From Episyrphus balteatus (Eukaryota > Arthropoda > Insecta > Diptera > Syrphidae): a stretch of DNA of 64,000 nt. Made by a program: the position numbers and the translations under genes. Location: positions 126,474,551 to 126,538,550 of the forward strand of contig NC_079135.1 in the NCBI RefSeq assembly GCF_945859705.1, written 5' to 3'. Shown here one piece after another: positions 25,610-37,094 of the stretch; position 1 is the stretch's first letter, and each line of letters begins with the position of its first letter. The notes under the pieces were generated by a model. That model saw nothing but the letters and a program-made list of their open reading frames with translations, ran no database searches and was not told the origin of the DNA.

Positions 25610-25857
25610 TGTGCCCATGATTATGAAAGTGGTCTAAGTCACTTTTTACATTTTTTAAAGAAAAACGTACATAATAATTTTCCTATTATGATTTAGTTAT
25701 ATTTCTTTTATGAAATCACTAGAGGAGCAATAAAGAAGTTTATTTACTGTAATTTTGCTTTTAAATAAACCCTACCCCTTAAATAATAATTATTTTAAGG
25801 CTAGATTTGAGGCCATTTTTAGGAGTGACTTAGTCCACTTTCATAATTAAGGGCACA
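25610..25857. repeat. MITE of the TGTGCCC family, 248 bp
   Basis: TGTGCCCATGATTATGAAAG at 25610 and the inverted CTTTCATAATTAAGGGCACA ending at 25857, both continuing into GTCTAAGTCACT-type sequence. A second copy, disrupted by another insertion, is at 47864-48386. Confidence 0.65.
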
Positions 25858-25979
25858 TTTATATGATCACGAAAATTTCAAAACCAACAACCTCAACGAC
25901 TTATCGTGGAACAACTTACTACAAAACCAGTACATTTGCGATTACTTTTTCAGAAGCAATATTTTTTTTTATTTAAAAA

Positions 25980-27190
25980 CTAATTTCCGATTTTTTCGAA
26001 ACAACTTTTTTTTATTTTCATTGTATTTGATGAAAAATATTTATCGATTGCAGTAATAATCACACAATTTCCCAAATATTCCATTTTTTTATTCTTGCAA
26101 TCTTGGTTGCCTTGTTCGATTTTAACAATTGCCGCTTTGGAGTCTTCATCTTCTTCGCAAGTTAGCAAGGATGGTGGTGCAAGTCCATCCAAGCCGAGTA
26201 ACAAAGGAGCAGCTCCAGCAGCGGGATCAACTGCATTCAGAGTTGTGGTAAAAGTTGATGTCGGTGGGTCACGCATCGGTCGACGGTTAACACGCTTATA
26301 ATAACCGTGTTGTTTAATCATATGTGTTTCTTCTCTTTAAGCAGTGGGAAGTGTGTGTTGCAGTGGGTGCACTGGAAGTTCTTTTTGGGAGGCACTTTTT
26401 GCGATCACTTCTTTGTTCTTTCGCTTTGATGTTGATGGAAGTGTGTCAATGACTGCTGACGGTTCTTCCGTTGCTCGCAAGGGGAAACTTAAACAAAACA
26501 AACATAGATTAAACATTAAATATTAAATTTTGAATTATATGTAACAAGGACTACTTTTTGTTTCAACAGATGAACTTAAATCCTGAGGGCGAAAGTAATG
26601 ATCTTGACTCCAGCTCTTGTGATTTGATATGGATTCGGGAAGGGTACCGCAAATTCATTGTAAAGCTAAGGAGATAAATAATTAAAAAGGGAAACCAAGA
26701 ATTTAATACACAAATTATTATCTCACCGGTTGACTCCATGAGTTCTCCCCAACACAATTGCTTTCTTGTTCTGAGATCTCACCCTTTGCTAGCATCTTTT
26801 CATCTGTTCTGATGTCTTCTCTGGAGAGCTTGAAAAGTCTTCAATTCAGGTCTGGTTTGGGGGGTTCAAACTTTTTCGTGATCGCATTTTCCTATTGAAG
26901 AGCTTCACAAGTGAGTTACCTTCTAACGCTATCTAGCCTTCATTCTTAAAATAAAAAAAAACATTTGTTATTCAAATCCAAATCATTTTGTTAAAGAATT
27001 CCTACCTGAAATCTTTCTTTAGCGAGCGCAGTCTCAGCTATGTTGGCAAATCGATTCCTTCTTTGAGCTGTAACGTTTTAAGACATCTTCTTGTCGGCGA
27101 TGCTCTAGCTCTGCTTCTTTAGGTTCCAAGGTCCCATTTCATGTAGGGATTCCAAATGAATGTCAAGGAATTGTGTTGGTTCTGTTTTTA
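25980..27190 (-). pseudogene. Second host-gene fragment inside the transposon (C2H2-containing, unidentified)
   Basis: Minus-strand exon-like blocks separated by GT-AG boundaries: about 27190-27006 (EAELEHRRQEDVLKRYSSKK, shifted frame at the end, then CAG|GTAGG), about 26900-26728 (KGEISEQESNCVGENSWSQP|GTGAGA), about 26668-26570, and about 26490-25995, where NFQCTHCNTHF and HMIKQHGYYKR are two halves of one C2H2 finger in different frames. The last frame ends in an Ala/Pro/Leu-rich and acidic tail. Frame breaks mark it as dead. I do not recognise the parent gene. It may be the convergent neighbour of KAP3 in the source locus. Confidence 0.55.
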
Positions 27191-27534
27191 GGTCGGGGAC
27201 GCCTGAAAAAAAAGTATTTGTTTAATGAACTTTAAGATGCGATCTAATGAAGAAAAATCAATATTATTAAGGTTTAGAAAATTTGAAATAAAACTATGTA
27301 AAGAATTTATTAGTATAATGTATTTTTAATTTGTTGTTACCTTTTTATTCTTGGGAAACTCAAAACTCCTTGAACAATTTTTGTAAATAATTAAATTGTT
27401 TTTTTTTTTTGTGACAATCAAAAGTCACAAAACCTAGATGTCAAAATACTATTTCCCGCTGCCCTACCAAGGGGCGCCACCATAGCTTGAACCTGGTCCT
27501 GGCAGTCCATATATAATAGGTCAATGATAATAGG

Positions 27535-28727
27535 GCTATTCAATATTCACCAAGAGGGAGGAAAAAATTAAAAATTAAATGAAACAAAAGAAATTATTTT
27601 GAATATAAAAAATTTTATTTTAATGTTCATTTTTATAAACAAATACACATTAGGTGTGTTTTTTTGTTTATCTATATAGATTTTGTGCAAAAAAACGACA
27701 TCGGGATTTTTGAAATCCATGCAAACATTTGGCACCACTGTACATATACTTTTGGCAGCTGTCTGTCAAAAATGTTGCTTTTGTTTTTTTTTTTATTTTA
27801 ACTCCGAAGTGGGAAGGCCATTACATCCATGTTGGATGCAAACAAAAATTTTCATATGGCCATGGCAAGAGACAGCACATCCTTGAGCTGGTCTTTTGTC
27901 AAAATTAATATTTAACATTTTTTGTATAATAAACTAATTACTGAAAAAGAAAACTGAAAACCAACGCACTTATCCAAAGAATTTCGTTAAATGGTGAAGA
28001 GTACCGTTTTTTTGCGTCCTATACACAAAAATCGAGAAGTTGAGTATCATGCCTTCTATAAACCTTTCCAGATGCTACATTTTGTACACCTGTAAATAAA
28101 ATTGTTTTCATGATAAGAAGCTTCTTTATTGTAGATTCCTATAGGATTAAACGCTTCTCAACTTCATTATAGTGTGCTTATAGATAATTTTCTCTTCACA
28201 CCTATAATCCCACTATAAGATACTCCTAAGACGTTTCTTAGAAGTATAAATATCAGCGTTTACTGATAATTTCTTACTGTGGGTAGTATACCAGCCTTAT
28301 AGGTGCGAATAGCCCTTTGGTCTCAAAACTCGGAAGCTAAAATGTTAGTTGGGTGTTTACCATATTTGCCATTTTACACAGTTTGCCAAGAGTTTACACC
28401 GTTGCAAATTTTCACTCGTGTAAATGGCTCAACCGATTTTCAAATAAAATAATTATGATTTCTTGCAACCTTGAACACACTCATTTTCAATGAATTAAAA
28501 AAAAGCATTTCTGGCAGCACCTTTTAACCGCCGCCATTGCTCATTTGTTGAACTGCACGCACACAACTGCATGCCAAAACCGTCAAAAGACATTTTTCAT
28601 TTTCATCTTGACTGTGCAACTAGATTTTCTTTGGAATATAATTTTTTATCTAACGAAAAAAAACTAATTTTAAGTGTTAAATTATTCAGTTTATATTAGC
28701 TAATTTATTAATAACAATTAAGTAAAA
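27535..28727. other. Intergenic, promoter side of JMJD6
   Basis: No gene. AGGGCTATTC at 27532 and its inverse GAATAGCCCT near 28309 could be ends of an old element, but similarity stops after about 11 bp. The last 200 bp hold the presumed promoter and 5' leader of JMJD6. Confidence 0.45.
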
Positions 28728-31700
28728 ATGTCCGATGAATTTAAATTGCCACGCCGCTCACGAAAAAGACTACGCGAAGTTAAAAGAAAAGCACGTCCAG
28801 GTAAGAAGAGTGTCACAAACAAAAAAATTTATTGCATTTTCTTTCAATTGAATGGGGTGGTGCTAGTGCTCCGTTGGGGTTAACCTAGAAACAATTTTTT
28901 TGAACAAACAAAAATCATGAATGTGTATATGCATTTTTTATCTTTTTATTTAATGTATTCTTAGAACTAAACGATAAAGAATCTTGGACTGCACTTCGCT
29001 ATGCCGATCGCTTCGAACAATTCACTCAATTTACCGATAATGTCGATCGAATCGATGAAAATTGTGTGGATTGCCAGACGTTCATTGAACGCTATGAAAA
29101 ACCATATTTGCCTGTGGTAATTACGAGCACTCAAGAAGGGTGGAAGGCCCAAGAGAAATGGACAATGAATAGACTTGTGAAGAAGTATCGCAATCAGAAG
29201 TTCAAATGCGGCGAAGACAATGAAGGTTACAGTGTCAAGATGAAAATGAAATATTATGTGGAATATATGAAGACGACTTTAGATGATAGTCCACTTTATA
29301 TATTCGATAGCAGTTTCGGAGAGGTGAGACTTTTTTATTATAACTATAAAGTTATACCAACAATTTGTATTAAATTAATGTAGGTTTCATTAATATAATT
29401 AACTAGGCACCTTAGAATTTATAGGTACTAGGGAATTACTGTAGGGGTACAAGAAGTGCTCTGCTATCTTAAGATATTTTGTTTTGCGTTTTATCTAGCT
29501 CCCATTACAATTGAATCGGTCATTGCCAAAACCATATTTTTTTTCAAAATAGTTTTTTTTTTTTTGCTGAAAATCGTTCCTCAAAGATAGATGCGTATTG
29601 TGGGTAAAAAGCAGACAAGATAACTAATTCCTTCCCCTTCAAATTATAATGATTATGTCTAAAACAACTTAAGTCCAGGGACTTAACAGATTTTTGCATG
29701 CACTGTTTGATGGCAGGTGTAGTTACATAACTTCTGGCTAAAATTAAAATTTGCATCATGCTAATTGTTTCAACAATATTCAAGTCTTCAATTTGGATAA
29801 TATTTGCCAGAAATATAGAGGAATTATTACAAATAGACCAGATTTCTTTTCGTTGGTTACCCAACCCAAATAAGAGAGAATATGATTATCGACCTTAAAA
29901 TAATGAAATATGCAAAATAAATATGTACATGTGATATTAGGGTGGTCCTTATTTGAGACATGCAGTTGGATAGCCACCGTCCGGTTGGAAACACTGTGAA
30001 CAATTTTCTTAAATTTTATTAGATTTTTATTTGACTCTCTTCCTCTCCCGGATTCAACGTACAACTTCATTTCCTTTGATATACCGGGAAACTAGGCAGT
30101 TGAAATAAAAATTCGCAAAATTTAGAGAACCTTAATGTGACATTTAAATAAATATTTTTCAAAGAATAATTTTCAATTATAAGACATTGCAAAACACGAA
30201 AAGAGATTATATTGGTTAAATTACAATGGTGGTCATGTTTTTAAAGACAGTATAAGATTTTCAGTATCATCGTAGTTTTATGAAAGTGCTATTTTTGGCT
30301 CTTAGTTATGAAGACTTAAATTAGTTATGGAAATTATGTAATTTAAAATAAACTACCGTTATCTGTCAATTATTTATGGGAATCTAGTTACATTGCCCTT
30401 AAAATGAGGAACGCATTTTTCTTTGCTGAAGAAGGTCCATTTTTTTTTTTTATAAAAGATACAATGAATGCAAAATTGTACGTCGTTGGTACCTATATGG
30501 CGGAGTGCCTTCTTGCCGTATGCCAAGAATAATATGCCTTTTAGATATTGTTAATTAGGCTCTTTTGGTCTTTTTGGTTTTTGACTTTGAATAAAAACAA
30601 AAGACTATTCCACTCATTCACCCAACGTGAAAAAATACCCTGAAGAAGTAAGGAATTCTTACGAAACGTTGGGTAAAAGAGTGGAATAAAGTCTTTTATT
30701 TTTATTCCCATTCAAAAACCAAAAAAAAACCAAAAGAGCCTAATTAACAATATCAATAAGAATTTACAAAGAATTGGTAAAACACATACAACAATATGCC
30801 TTTTAGATGGATTTTAAAAAAGGATAATGATCCAATGCATATGGCAAAGAGTTTAAACAGCTTTGTTCAGTCTGAAAAAAACTGATATTATTTTTTTTTT
30901 GTATTAAAATTCCATTAAGAGCTTGTGGAAATCAAATCAAGAGCGTATTGGAAAAGAAAAAAAAAAAAACAGAAATCAAGACGAGTTTCAGAAAACATGG
31001 TAAGGAGAGATTAGTTGAAATCTGTGGAGGGTTTTTGGGTGTATGCCTGGTAGATGTCAATCTGTTTTGCGAAATGTGCCAATGTGGCTAAATACTAAGC
31101 ACATATAAAGAATGAAAAACAGAAACATTCAAAAATTAGTAAAAATTCTGATCATTTTCCAGGGAACTAAATCAGTGTCCCGATAAATTTGAAAAAGATT
31201 TTGATTTCTTGATTTTTTTTACAATTTGTGTGAATGATGTTGAAGTTTATTTTTAATATCTGGGGGTACATTTTATAAAAAACGAAACGAAAACGATCGT
31301 TCGTTTTTGAAAAACGAAAGAAAATTTGTGACAGATACAGAACAAATTCTTTCGTTTTTCAAGTTATATGAATCAAACCTTTCGCACACACGAAAACGTT
31401 TGTTCGTTTTCGCCATACAGAATCTCACCCCTGATTACCTCTACAATGTGTTTTAAAAAAAAAGTATAAATTTATTTAATTTCTTTACAATTCATTTTTA
31501 GAAAAGCCAAGACATTTTAAAACCTCACTGTCCTTAAAAATATGACCACCACTGTATATACCACATAAGCTATTCCTTGCTAAAACCACTTTAAGTGCAA
31601 AACAGTTTTTCGGGGTTTTTCTTTATTTCTAATAAAATAAAACTGTTATTTTACACATCAGTTTCTAACAACTCAAATACTAAATTAAGCTTAAAAAACT

Positions 31701-34700
31701 CCTTTGAGATTCGTTGGCTTGAGCATGAAACAGTTTTTATTGGTTCCTGAAAAATGAAAATTGTTGGACTTAAGTGGTTTTTGAAATGACCGAATCAATT
31801 TTACATACCTACTTTTATGTAGGTTGTTGGGTAGGAGCCCTGAATGAAGTTGAATTCAAGGGGTAATTATTCGTATATAAACTTAATCTTTGTAAGGTAG
31901 ATCAGTACATTGAACAAATTCTTAGTTTTGCTGTCCAGTAATTTTTCACTGGTATTGGTTACTTTGAAGAAACATTTTAAAAAATTAGAGTAACCGAGGA
32001 GTCCCTGAAATCTACGAGGGTAGGACCATAGACAAGTACAACTATGTATTACAAACAAAGTTAAAATACCTACAGGGCTTACCGACGAGTTACAATTTGG
32101 AGTGCTTCAAGAAAGCATCTTCAGTTCTCTGCTCCTATTTTTCTTCAAACTCAATGGTCAGGGTCAACGGCCAATAAAGCACACCAAACCATTCAGTATC
32201 AATTTCGACTTATATTTTATCGTTGCAGTCCTATAAGACAAAAAAGGGATTAATTTAGCATAATCTTATGAACATATACATATTTTTTGTCTAATATGGT
32301 GATTTTGAAGGAATGCCCTCAAGTTTTTATTATGGAATTATTATATCAATCATCACTCTCATACAACATTTTACATCGCCTTATGTCCTCTAAACTTGAG
32401 TTGGGCTTCCAAAGTGCGCACACTCGGCCCATTATTTTGTTTTTTTTTAGGGAATAATACACCAAAGCAAACTTTTCTATCGGCCGATACTTAATAGTCC
32501 CTAATGGGAACTTTCATACATTTTCATACTTATTAACTATCGGCCGATAGAAATTCTACGGGGGCGCCCTAAATCTATATAAATTAATTATTATTTATTT
32601 TCCGAGAACTAAATAAACACCAAAAAAGAAACCTTAAAACCTGACGAAATAATGCTTCTTTCATCCACCTTGAAGTGAAAAGTAAAACAACATGGCTTTT
32701 GCTGTAAAAAAAGCAAAGAAAATATTTAATTTTATTTAAAAAATATAAACCTGGAAATATAAAAAAAAAACAAATTAAATTAATTAAATATAACAATCAA
32801 ATACATGGTTATAATAATAACCACATAATAAAACACGTTACATAAAAAATTCCACAACAAATTCTTATATTGCTTCATTTTTCTCCATAACTTCCACATT
32901 TTCAATTTTATCCACTGTAAATCTAAATTAAAATTCTGAAAGTAAAAAAACAAAAACAAAGCAGTCAATATTAAAAAATGTCAATAAAAAAATATTATAA
33001 AATATAAAAATCAATCAAAATTCATACGAACCGAAAAATGAACCCTTCTCCTCTCCCGTCTCCTGGACAATTGGATGGATGTCCTCCTGGTCATTATAAT
33101 ATGCTCGTCCGGAACATATATAAATCCCAGGTTTGGCTAAAATTTATATACATAAATATATAAATTTAAGATTAAACAACAAAATATTTTTCAACTTACA
33201 AATACGTGGGGTCCATCTCCAATGGCTTCCACGAGAAGAAGTTGTGGCAAAGCTGGAATGGTAACTTGTTGTCCCTTTAAACCAATATTTGATAATTTAT
33301 TATATTTATAACAAAAAAAATATATTTTCAGCTTACCAAATCATTTTGCCTACGAAACCATGTTCTTGGATTTGACCATATCCCGCTGCCAAACTAAAAC
33401 AAAATTCATATATTTATTAAAGGTTTAACAATTTAAACATTAAAGCTCACATTCCTGAAGAATGCAACATCAATTAAATTTTGCATTATTTTCTATTTTC
33501 TTTTTTTTTCTTTGAAATATTTTTTTTTTTGAGTTCTTTAGCTTCGAATTTTTTCAGTCGATCGACACTAAAATTTCTCGTAATTTCATTGCTTAAGTAA
33601 ACTTTTTTGCAATAAGTGACTGGGAATTATAAAGCTGGATTGAACTTTGCTTATCAAATTGAATGAAAATAAAATTTGGTTTGGTTTCTTACTAAACATA
33701 TTGGACAGTTGACAGATGACACATAACAGTTGGCAGGTGACATGACAAGTGACAGATGACAAGTGTCAGGTGACAGATGACATGGTAGGTGACAGATAAC
33801 ATGACAGATGACATGGTAGGTGACATGACAGGTGACAGATTATATGGTAGGTGACAGATGACATGACAGGTGACAGATGACATGACAGGTGACAGATGAT
33901 ATGGCAGGTGACAGATGACATGGCAGGTGGTAGATGACATGACAAGTGACAGATGACATGGCAGGTGGTAGATGACATGGCAGGTGGCAGTTGACATGAC
34001 AGGTGACAGATGATTTGGTAGGTGACAGATGACATGACAGATGACTTGATAGATGACATGACAAATGTCACCTGTCATGTCACCTATCAAGTCATCTGTC
34101 ATGTCATCTGTCACCTACTATATCATCTGTCACCTGTCATGTCATCTGTCCCTACCATGTCATCTGCCACCTGCCATGTCATCTACCACCTGCCATGTCA
34201 TCTGTAACTTGTCATGTCATCTACCACCTGCCATGTCATCTGTCACCTGCCATATCATCTGTCACCTGTCATGTCATCTGTCACCTGTCATGTCATCTGT
34301 CACCTGTCACGTCATCTGTCACCTACCATATAATCTGTCACCTGTCATGTCATCTGCCACCTGCCATGTCATCTACCACCTGCCATGTCATCTGTCACCT
34401 GTCATGTCACCTACCATGTCATCTTTCACCTGTCATGTCACCTACCATGTCATCTGTCACCTGTCATGTCACCTACCATGTCATCTGTCACCTGTCATGT
34501 TATCTGTCACTTGTCACCTGCCAACTGTTGTGTCATCTGTCAACTGTCCAATATGTTTAGTAAGAAACCAAACCAAATTTTATTTTCATTCAATTTGATT
34601 AGCAAAGATTCAATCCAGCTTTATAATTCCCAGTCACTTATTGCAAAAAAGTTTACCTAAGCAATGAAATTACGAGAAATTTTAGTGTCGATCGACTGAA

Positions 34701-37094
34701 AAAATTCGAAGCTAAAGAACTCCAAAAAAAAAAATTTTTCAAAGAAAAAAAAAAAAGAAAATAGAAAATAATGCAAAATTTAATTGATGTTGCATTCTTC
34801 AGGAATGTGAGTTTTAAAGTTTAAATTGTTAAACCTTTAATAAATATATGAATTTTGTTTTAGTTTGGCAGCGGGACATGGTCAAATCCAAGAACATGGT
34901 TTCGTAGGCAGGATGATTTGGTAAGCTGAAAATATAATTTTTTTGTTATAAATATAATAAATTTTTAAATATTTGTTTAAAGGGACAACAAGTTCCCATT
35001 CCAGCTTTGCCACAGCTTCTTCCCGTGGAAGCCATTGGAGATGGACCCCACGTATTTGTAAGCTGAAAAATATTTTTTGTTTAATCTTGAATTTATATAT
35101 TTATATAAATTTTAGCCAAACCTGGGAATTATATATGTTCCGGACGAGCAAATTATAATGACCAGGAGGACATCCTTCCAATTGTCCAGGAGACGGGAGA
35201 GGAGAAGGGTTCATTTTTCAGTTCGTATAAATTTTGATTGATTTTTAGATTTTATAATATTTTTTTATTGACTTTTTTTTAATATTGATTGCTTTGTTTT
35301 TTTTTTTTTTATTTTCAGAATTTTAATTTAGGTTTACAGTGGATAAAATTGAAAATGTGGAAGTTATGGAGAAAAATGAAGCAATATAAGAATTTGTTGT
35401 GGAATTTTTTATGTAACGTGTTTTATTATGTGGTTATTATTATAACCATGTATTTGATTGTTATATTTAATTAATTTAATTTGTTTCTTTTTTATATTTC
35501 CAGGTTTATATTTTTTAAATAAAATTAATTATTTTCTTAGCTTTTTTACAGCAAAAGCCCATGTTGTTTTACTTTTCACTTCAAGGTGGATGAAAGAAGC
35601 ATTATTTTGTCAGGTTTTAAGGTTTCTTTTTTGGTGTTTATTTCGTTTTCGCAAAAGAATAGTTTTCTTAGGTCAAAATAAATATTAAATAATTTATTTT
35701 GATTTAGGGCGCCCCCCGCACACAAGAGACTTTCTATCGGCCGCTAGTTAATAAGTATGAAAATGTATGAAAGTTCCCATTAGGGACGATTAAGTATCGG
35801 CCGATAGAAAAGTTTGCTTTGGTGCATTATTTCCTAAAAAACAAAAAAATTATTGGACAGCAAAGCTAAGAATTTGTTCAATGTACTGATCTACTTCGAA
35901 CATTCGTTTATATACGAATAACTACCACTTCAATGCAACTTCATTCAGGGCCTATCTGTGACACATTTTGTTGTCATTTAAACTAACGTAGCTTCAGCTT
36001 AAAATGAGATAAACAATAAACATCCTCGATGAGATTATTTCCCTTGATCTAGGGTTCACGTGGGAATGTTTACATCTATGTATGTATTTTTGTTTATAAA
36101 TTATACAAAATCTTCTTATTCTCAGAAACCTAAAATAATACAGATTTGTTTATTTATTTATATACTTATTTGTTTCTTTTAGCATCATCGTAGAAAAAAG
36201 CTCCTTGATGACTACACAATTCCAAAGTATTTTCAAGATGATCTCTTCAAGTATTCGGGAGAGGATCGTCGTCCACCGTATCGGTGGTTTGTAATGGGAC
36301 CAGCTCGTTCGGGGACGGGAATCCACATAGACCCACTTGGGACAAGTGCCTGGAATGCACTTGTTTTTGGCCACAAGAGATGGTGCCTCTTCCCAACCAA
36401 TACACCAAAGGAATTATTAAAAGTTCAAGGATCTGTTGGTGGCAAACAGCGTGATGAGGCAATAACCTGGTTCAGTGTTATCTATCCAAAGACAAAGAGG
36501 CCCGATTGGCCAAAAGAATATGCTCCAGTAAGAATAATTTTTTTTTAAAATTTACTTTTTCTAAATGTAAGAATTTTAATTGAAAATCTATTTTAGATAG
36601 AAATTCTGCAAGGCCCGGGAGAGACCGTTTTTGTGCCTGGCGGCTGGTGGCATGTTGTTCTAAATCTCGACGATACTGTAGCTGTCACACAGAATTTCTG
36701 CAGCAAGACCAATTTCCCAATTGTGTGGCATAAAACTGTACGTGGACGTCCAAAATTGTCTCGCAAATGGTTACGTATACTCAGGGTAGGTTGAAAATAA
36801 ATACAAGCATCTATTGAAAGTTTTTATTTCAATTTTGTATTTTTAAATAAAAAGGAAGTTGAACCTGAACTAGCTAAAATGGCCGAAAATATAAATATCG
36901 ATCAGAGCACTGGATTCGCTTCGGACAGTTCTAGCAATTCTAGTTCATCGTCGTCATCTTCATCGTCGAGCGATGACGATAGCGACAGCTGTTCGAATAC
37001 GGACAGTGGTCAAGAAAGTCTCACTGCCAAAAAGAAGAAGAAGCGACGTATGGGAGGAACTAGTGGTGGCGGAATGATGTCTTCACGTTCTTGA
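28728..37094 (+). CDS. PSR: JMJD6 / phosphatidylserine-receptor-type JmjC oxygenase
   Basis: Five exons, 28728-28800, 28965-29323, 36183-36527, 36597-36785 and 36855-37094, give 401 residues, close to human JMJD6. Members are nuclear Fe(II)/2-oxoglutarate oxygenases known as lysyl hydroxylases, with reported arginine demethylase activity, linked to splicing factors. The iron ligands are visible: H192 and D194 in GTGIHIDPLG, and H278 in PGGWWHVV. The N-terminus has the basic LPRRSRKRLREVKRKARP stretch, and the C-terminus the poly-Ser tract (SSSNSSSSSSSSSSSDDD) and a lysine-rich nuclear signal (KKKKKRR). Introns 1, 3 and 4 are short; intron 2 is 6859 bp and filled by a Tc1-like element and a large palindrome. 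Polyadenylation signals follow near 37200. The frame is intact. Confidence 0.95.
30224..31554. mobile_element. Defective Tc1-like transposon in JMJD6 intron 2
   Basis: The termini CA(A/G)TGGTGGTCAT(G/A)TTTTTAA are inverted repeats of about 28 bp with few mismatches, each bordered by TA (30222-30223, 31555-31556). Decayed plus-strand transposase remains: MNAKLYVV near 30457, KKDNDPMHMAKS near 30818 (compare QQDNDPKHTAK of Tc1 transposases) and PIKSLWKSNQERI near 30914. A 246-bp sequence (30547-30792) interrupts it. Confidence 0.7.
30547..30792. mobile_element. Insertion with 16-bp target duplication inside the Tc1-like element
   Basis: AATATGCCTTTTAGAT occurs at 30531-30546 and again at 30793-30808. 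Between them lies a largely palindromic 246-bp sequence (TTGTTAATTAGGCTCTTTTG and its inverse, with ACCCAACGT/ACGTTGGGT near the loop) followed by about 35 unpaired bases. The duplicated site falls within the transposase remnant. A duplication this long suits target-primed reverse transcription more than a cut-and-paste transposase. Confidence 0.65.
32780..33486 (-). CDS. Unrecognised 139-residue spliced membrane-protein gene, left-arm copy
   Basis: Predicted exons on minus: 33451-33486, 33337-33393, 33200-33274, 33028-33136, 32780-32922 (36, 57, 75, 109, 143 nt), all with GT-AG borders. Protein: a short start (MQNLIDVAFFRN), a Trp/Arg-rich part (FGSGIWSNPRTWFRRQNDL), a Pro-rich part, an Arg-rich cluster (RRRERRR), then a C-terminal hydrophobic segment (FLCNVFYYVVIIITMYLIVI) before the stop. 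An AATAAA lies about 180 bp past the stop. All five exon lengths equal those of the right-arm copy, and differences are substitutions only. Family and function unknown. Confidence 0.5.
33705..34555. repeat. Minisatellite, ~20-bp units, inverted at the centre
   Basis: Variants of CACCTGTCATGTCATCTGT in direct repetition. Left of about 34060 they read as the reverse complement (GACAGATGACATGACAGGTG), and to the right as written. Open frames run through it in several phases only because the units lack stops. There are no unique spacers, so it is not a CRISPR-like array. Confidence 0.9.
34770..35474 (+). CDS. Unrecognised 139-residue spliced membrane-protein gene, right-arm copy
   Basis: Predicted exons: 34770-34805, 34864-34920, 34983-35057, 35116-35224, 35332-35474, total 420 nt. 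Phases 0/0/0/1 are consistent, and the stop TAA ends at 35474. Protein features as in the left-arm copy: GQQVPIPALPQLLPVEAIGD, PNLGIIYVPDEQIIMTRR, RRRERRR, and a C-terminal membrane segment. A polyadenylation signal follows near 35677. It is transcribed away from the central minisatellite, like its twin, so one central promoter region could serve both. I do not recognise the family. Splicing is inferred. Confidence 0.5.

Larger units (their letters stand above)
22577..27534. mobile_element. 4.9-kb TIR transposon carrying host gene fragments
   Basis: Element 22585-27526 begins and ends with perfect 25-bp inverted repeats (CATTGACCTATTATATATGG + ACTGC) and is bordered by a perfect 8-bp direct repeat ATAATAGG (22577-22584 and 27527-27534). 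An 8-bp duplication fits hAT- or P-type transposases. No transposase is recognisable inside. The interior holds decayed KAP3 gene sequence on + with introns, a second decayed gene on -, and a nested MITE (25610-25857). It is therefore best read as a non-autonomous element that acquired a genomic segment. Confidence 0.8.
31837..35952. mobile_element. 4.1-kb palindromic (foldback) element in JMJD6 intron 2
   Basis: The two halves are inverted copies around about 34060. Outer arms: 31837-31955 pairs with 35843-35952 (CCCTGAATGAAGTTG and inverse). The left arm carries about 480 extra bases (31955-32430). Inner arms: 32440-33700 pairs with 34555-35835, including doubled CTATCGGCCGATA palindromes (near 32480 and 32532; partner copies near 35735 and 35795). 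The centre (33705-34555) is a tandem repeat. Each arm carries an intact-looking five-exon gene. No transposase and no target duplication are seen. Confidence 0.75.

Noticed and set aside
33705..34555. CRISPR-like regular repeat
   Set aside because: Units are contiguous, without unique spacers, and change strand at the centre. The genome is eukaryotic.
33692..34660. Long Cys/His-rich open frames (MSSVTCHVICHLP-type) on both strands
   Set aside because: They are translations of the 20-bp minisatellite, open in several phases because the unit lacks stops.
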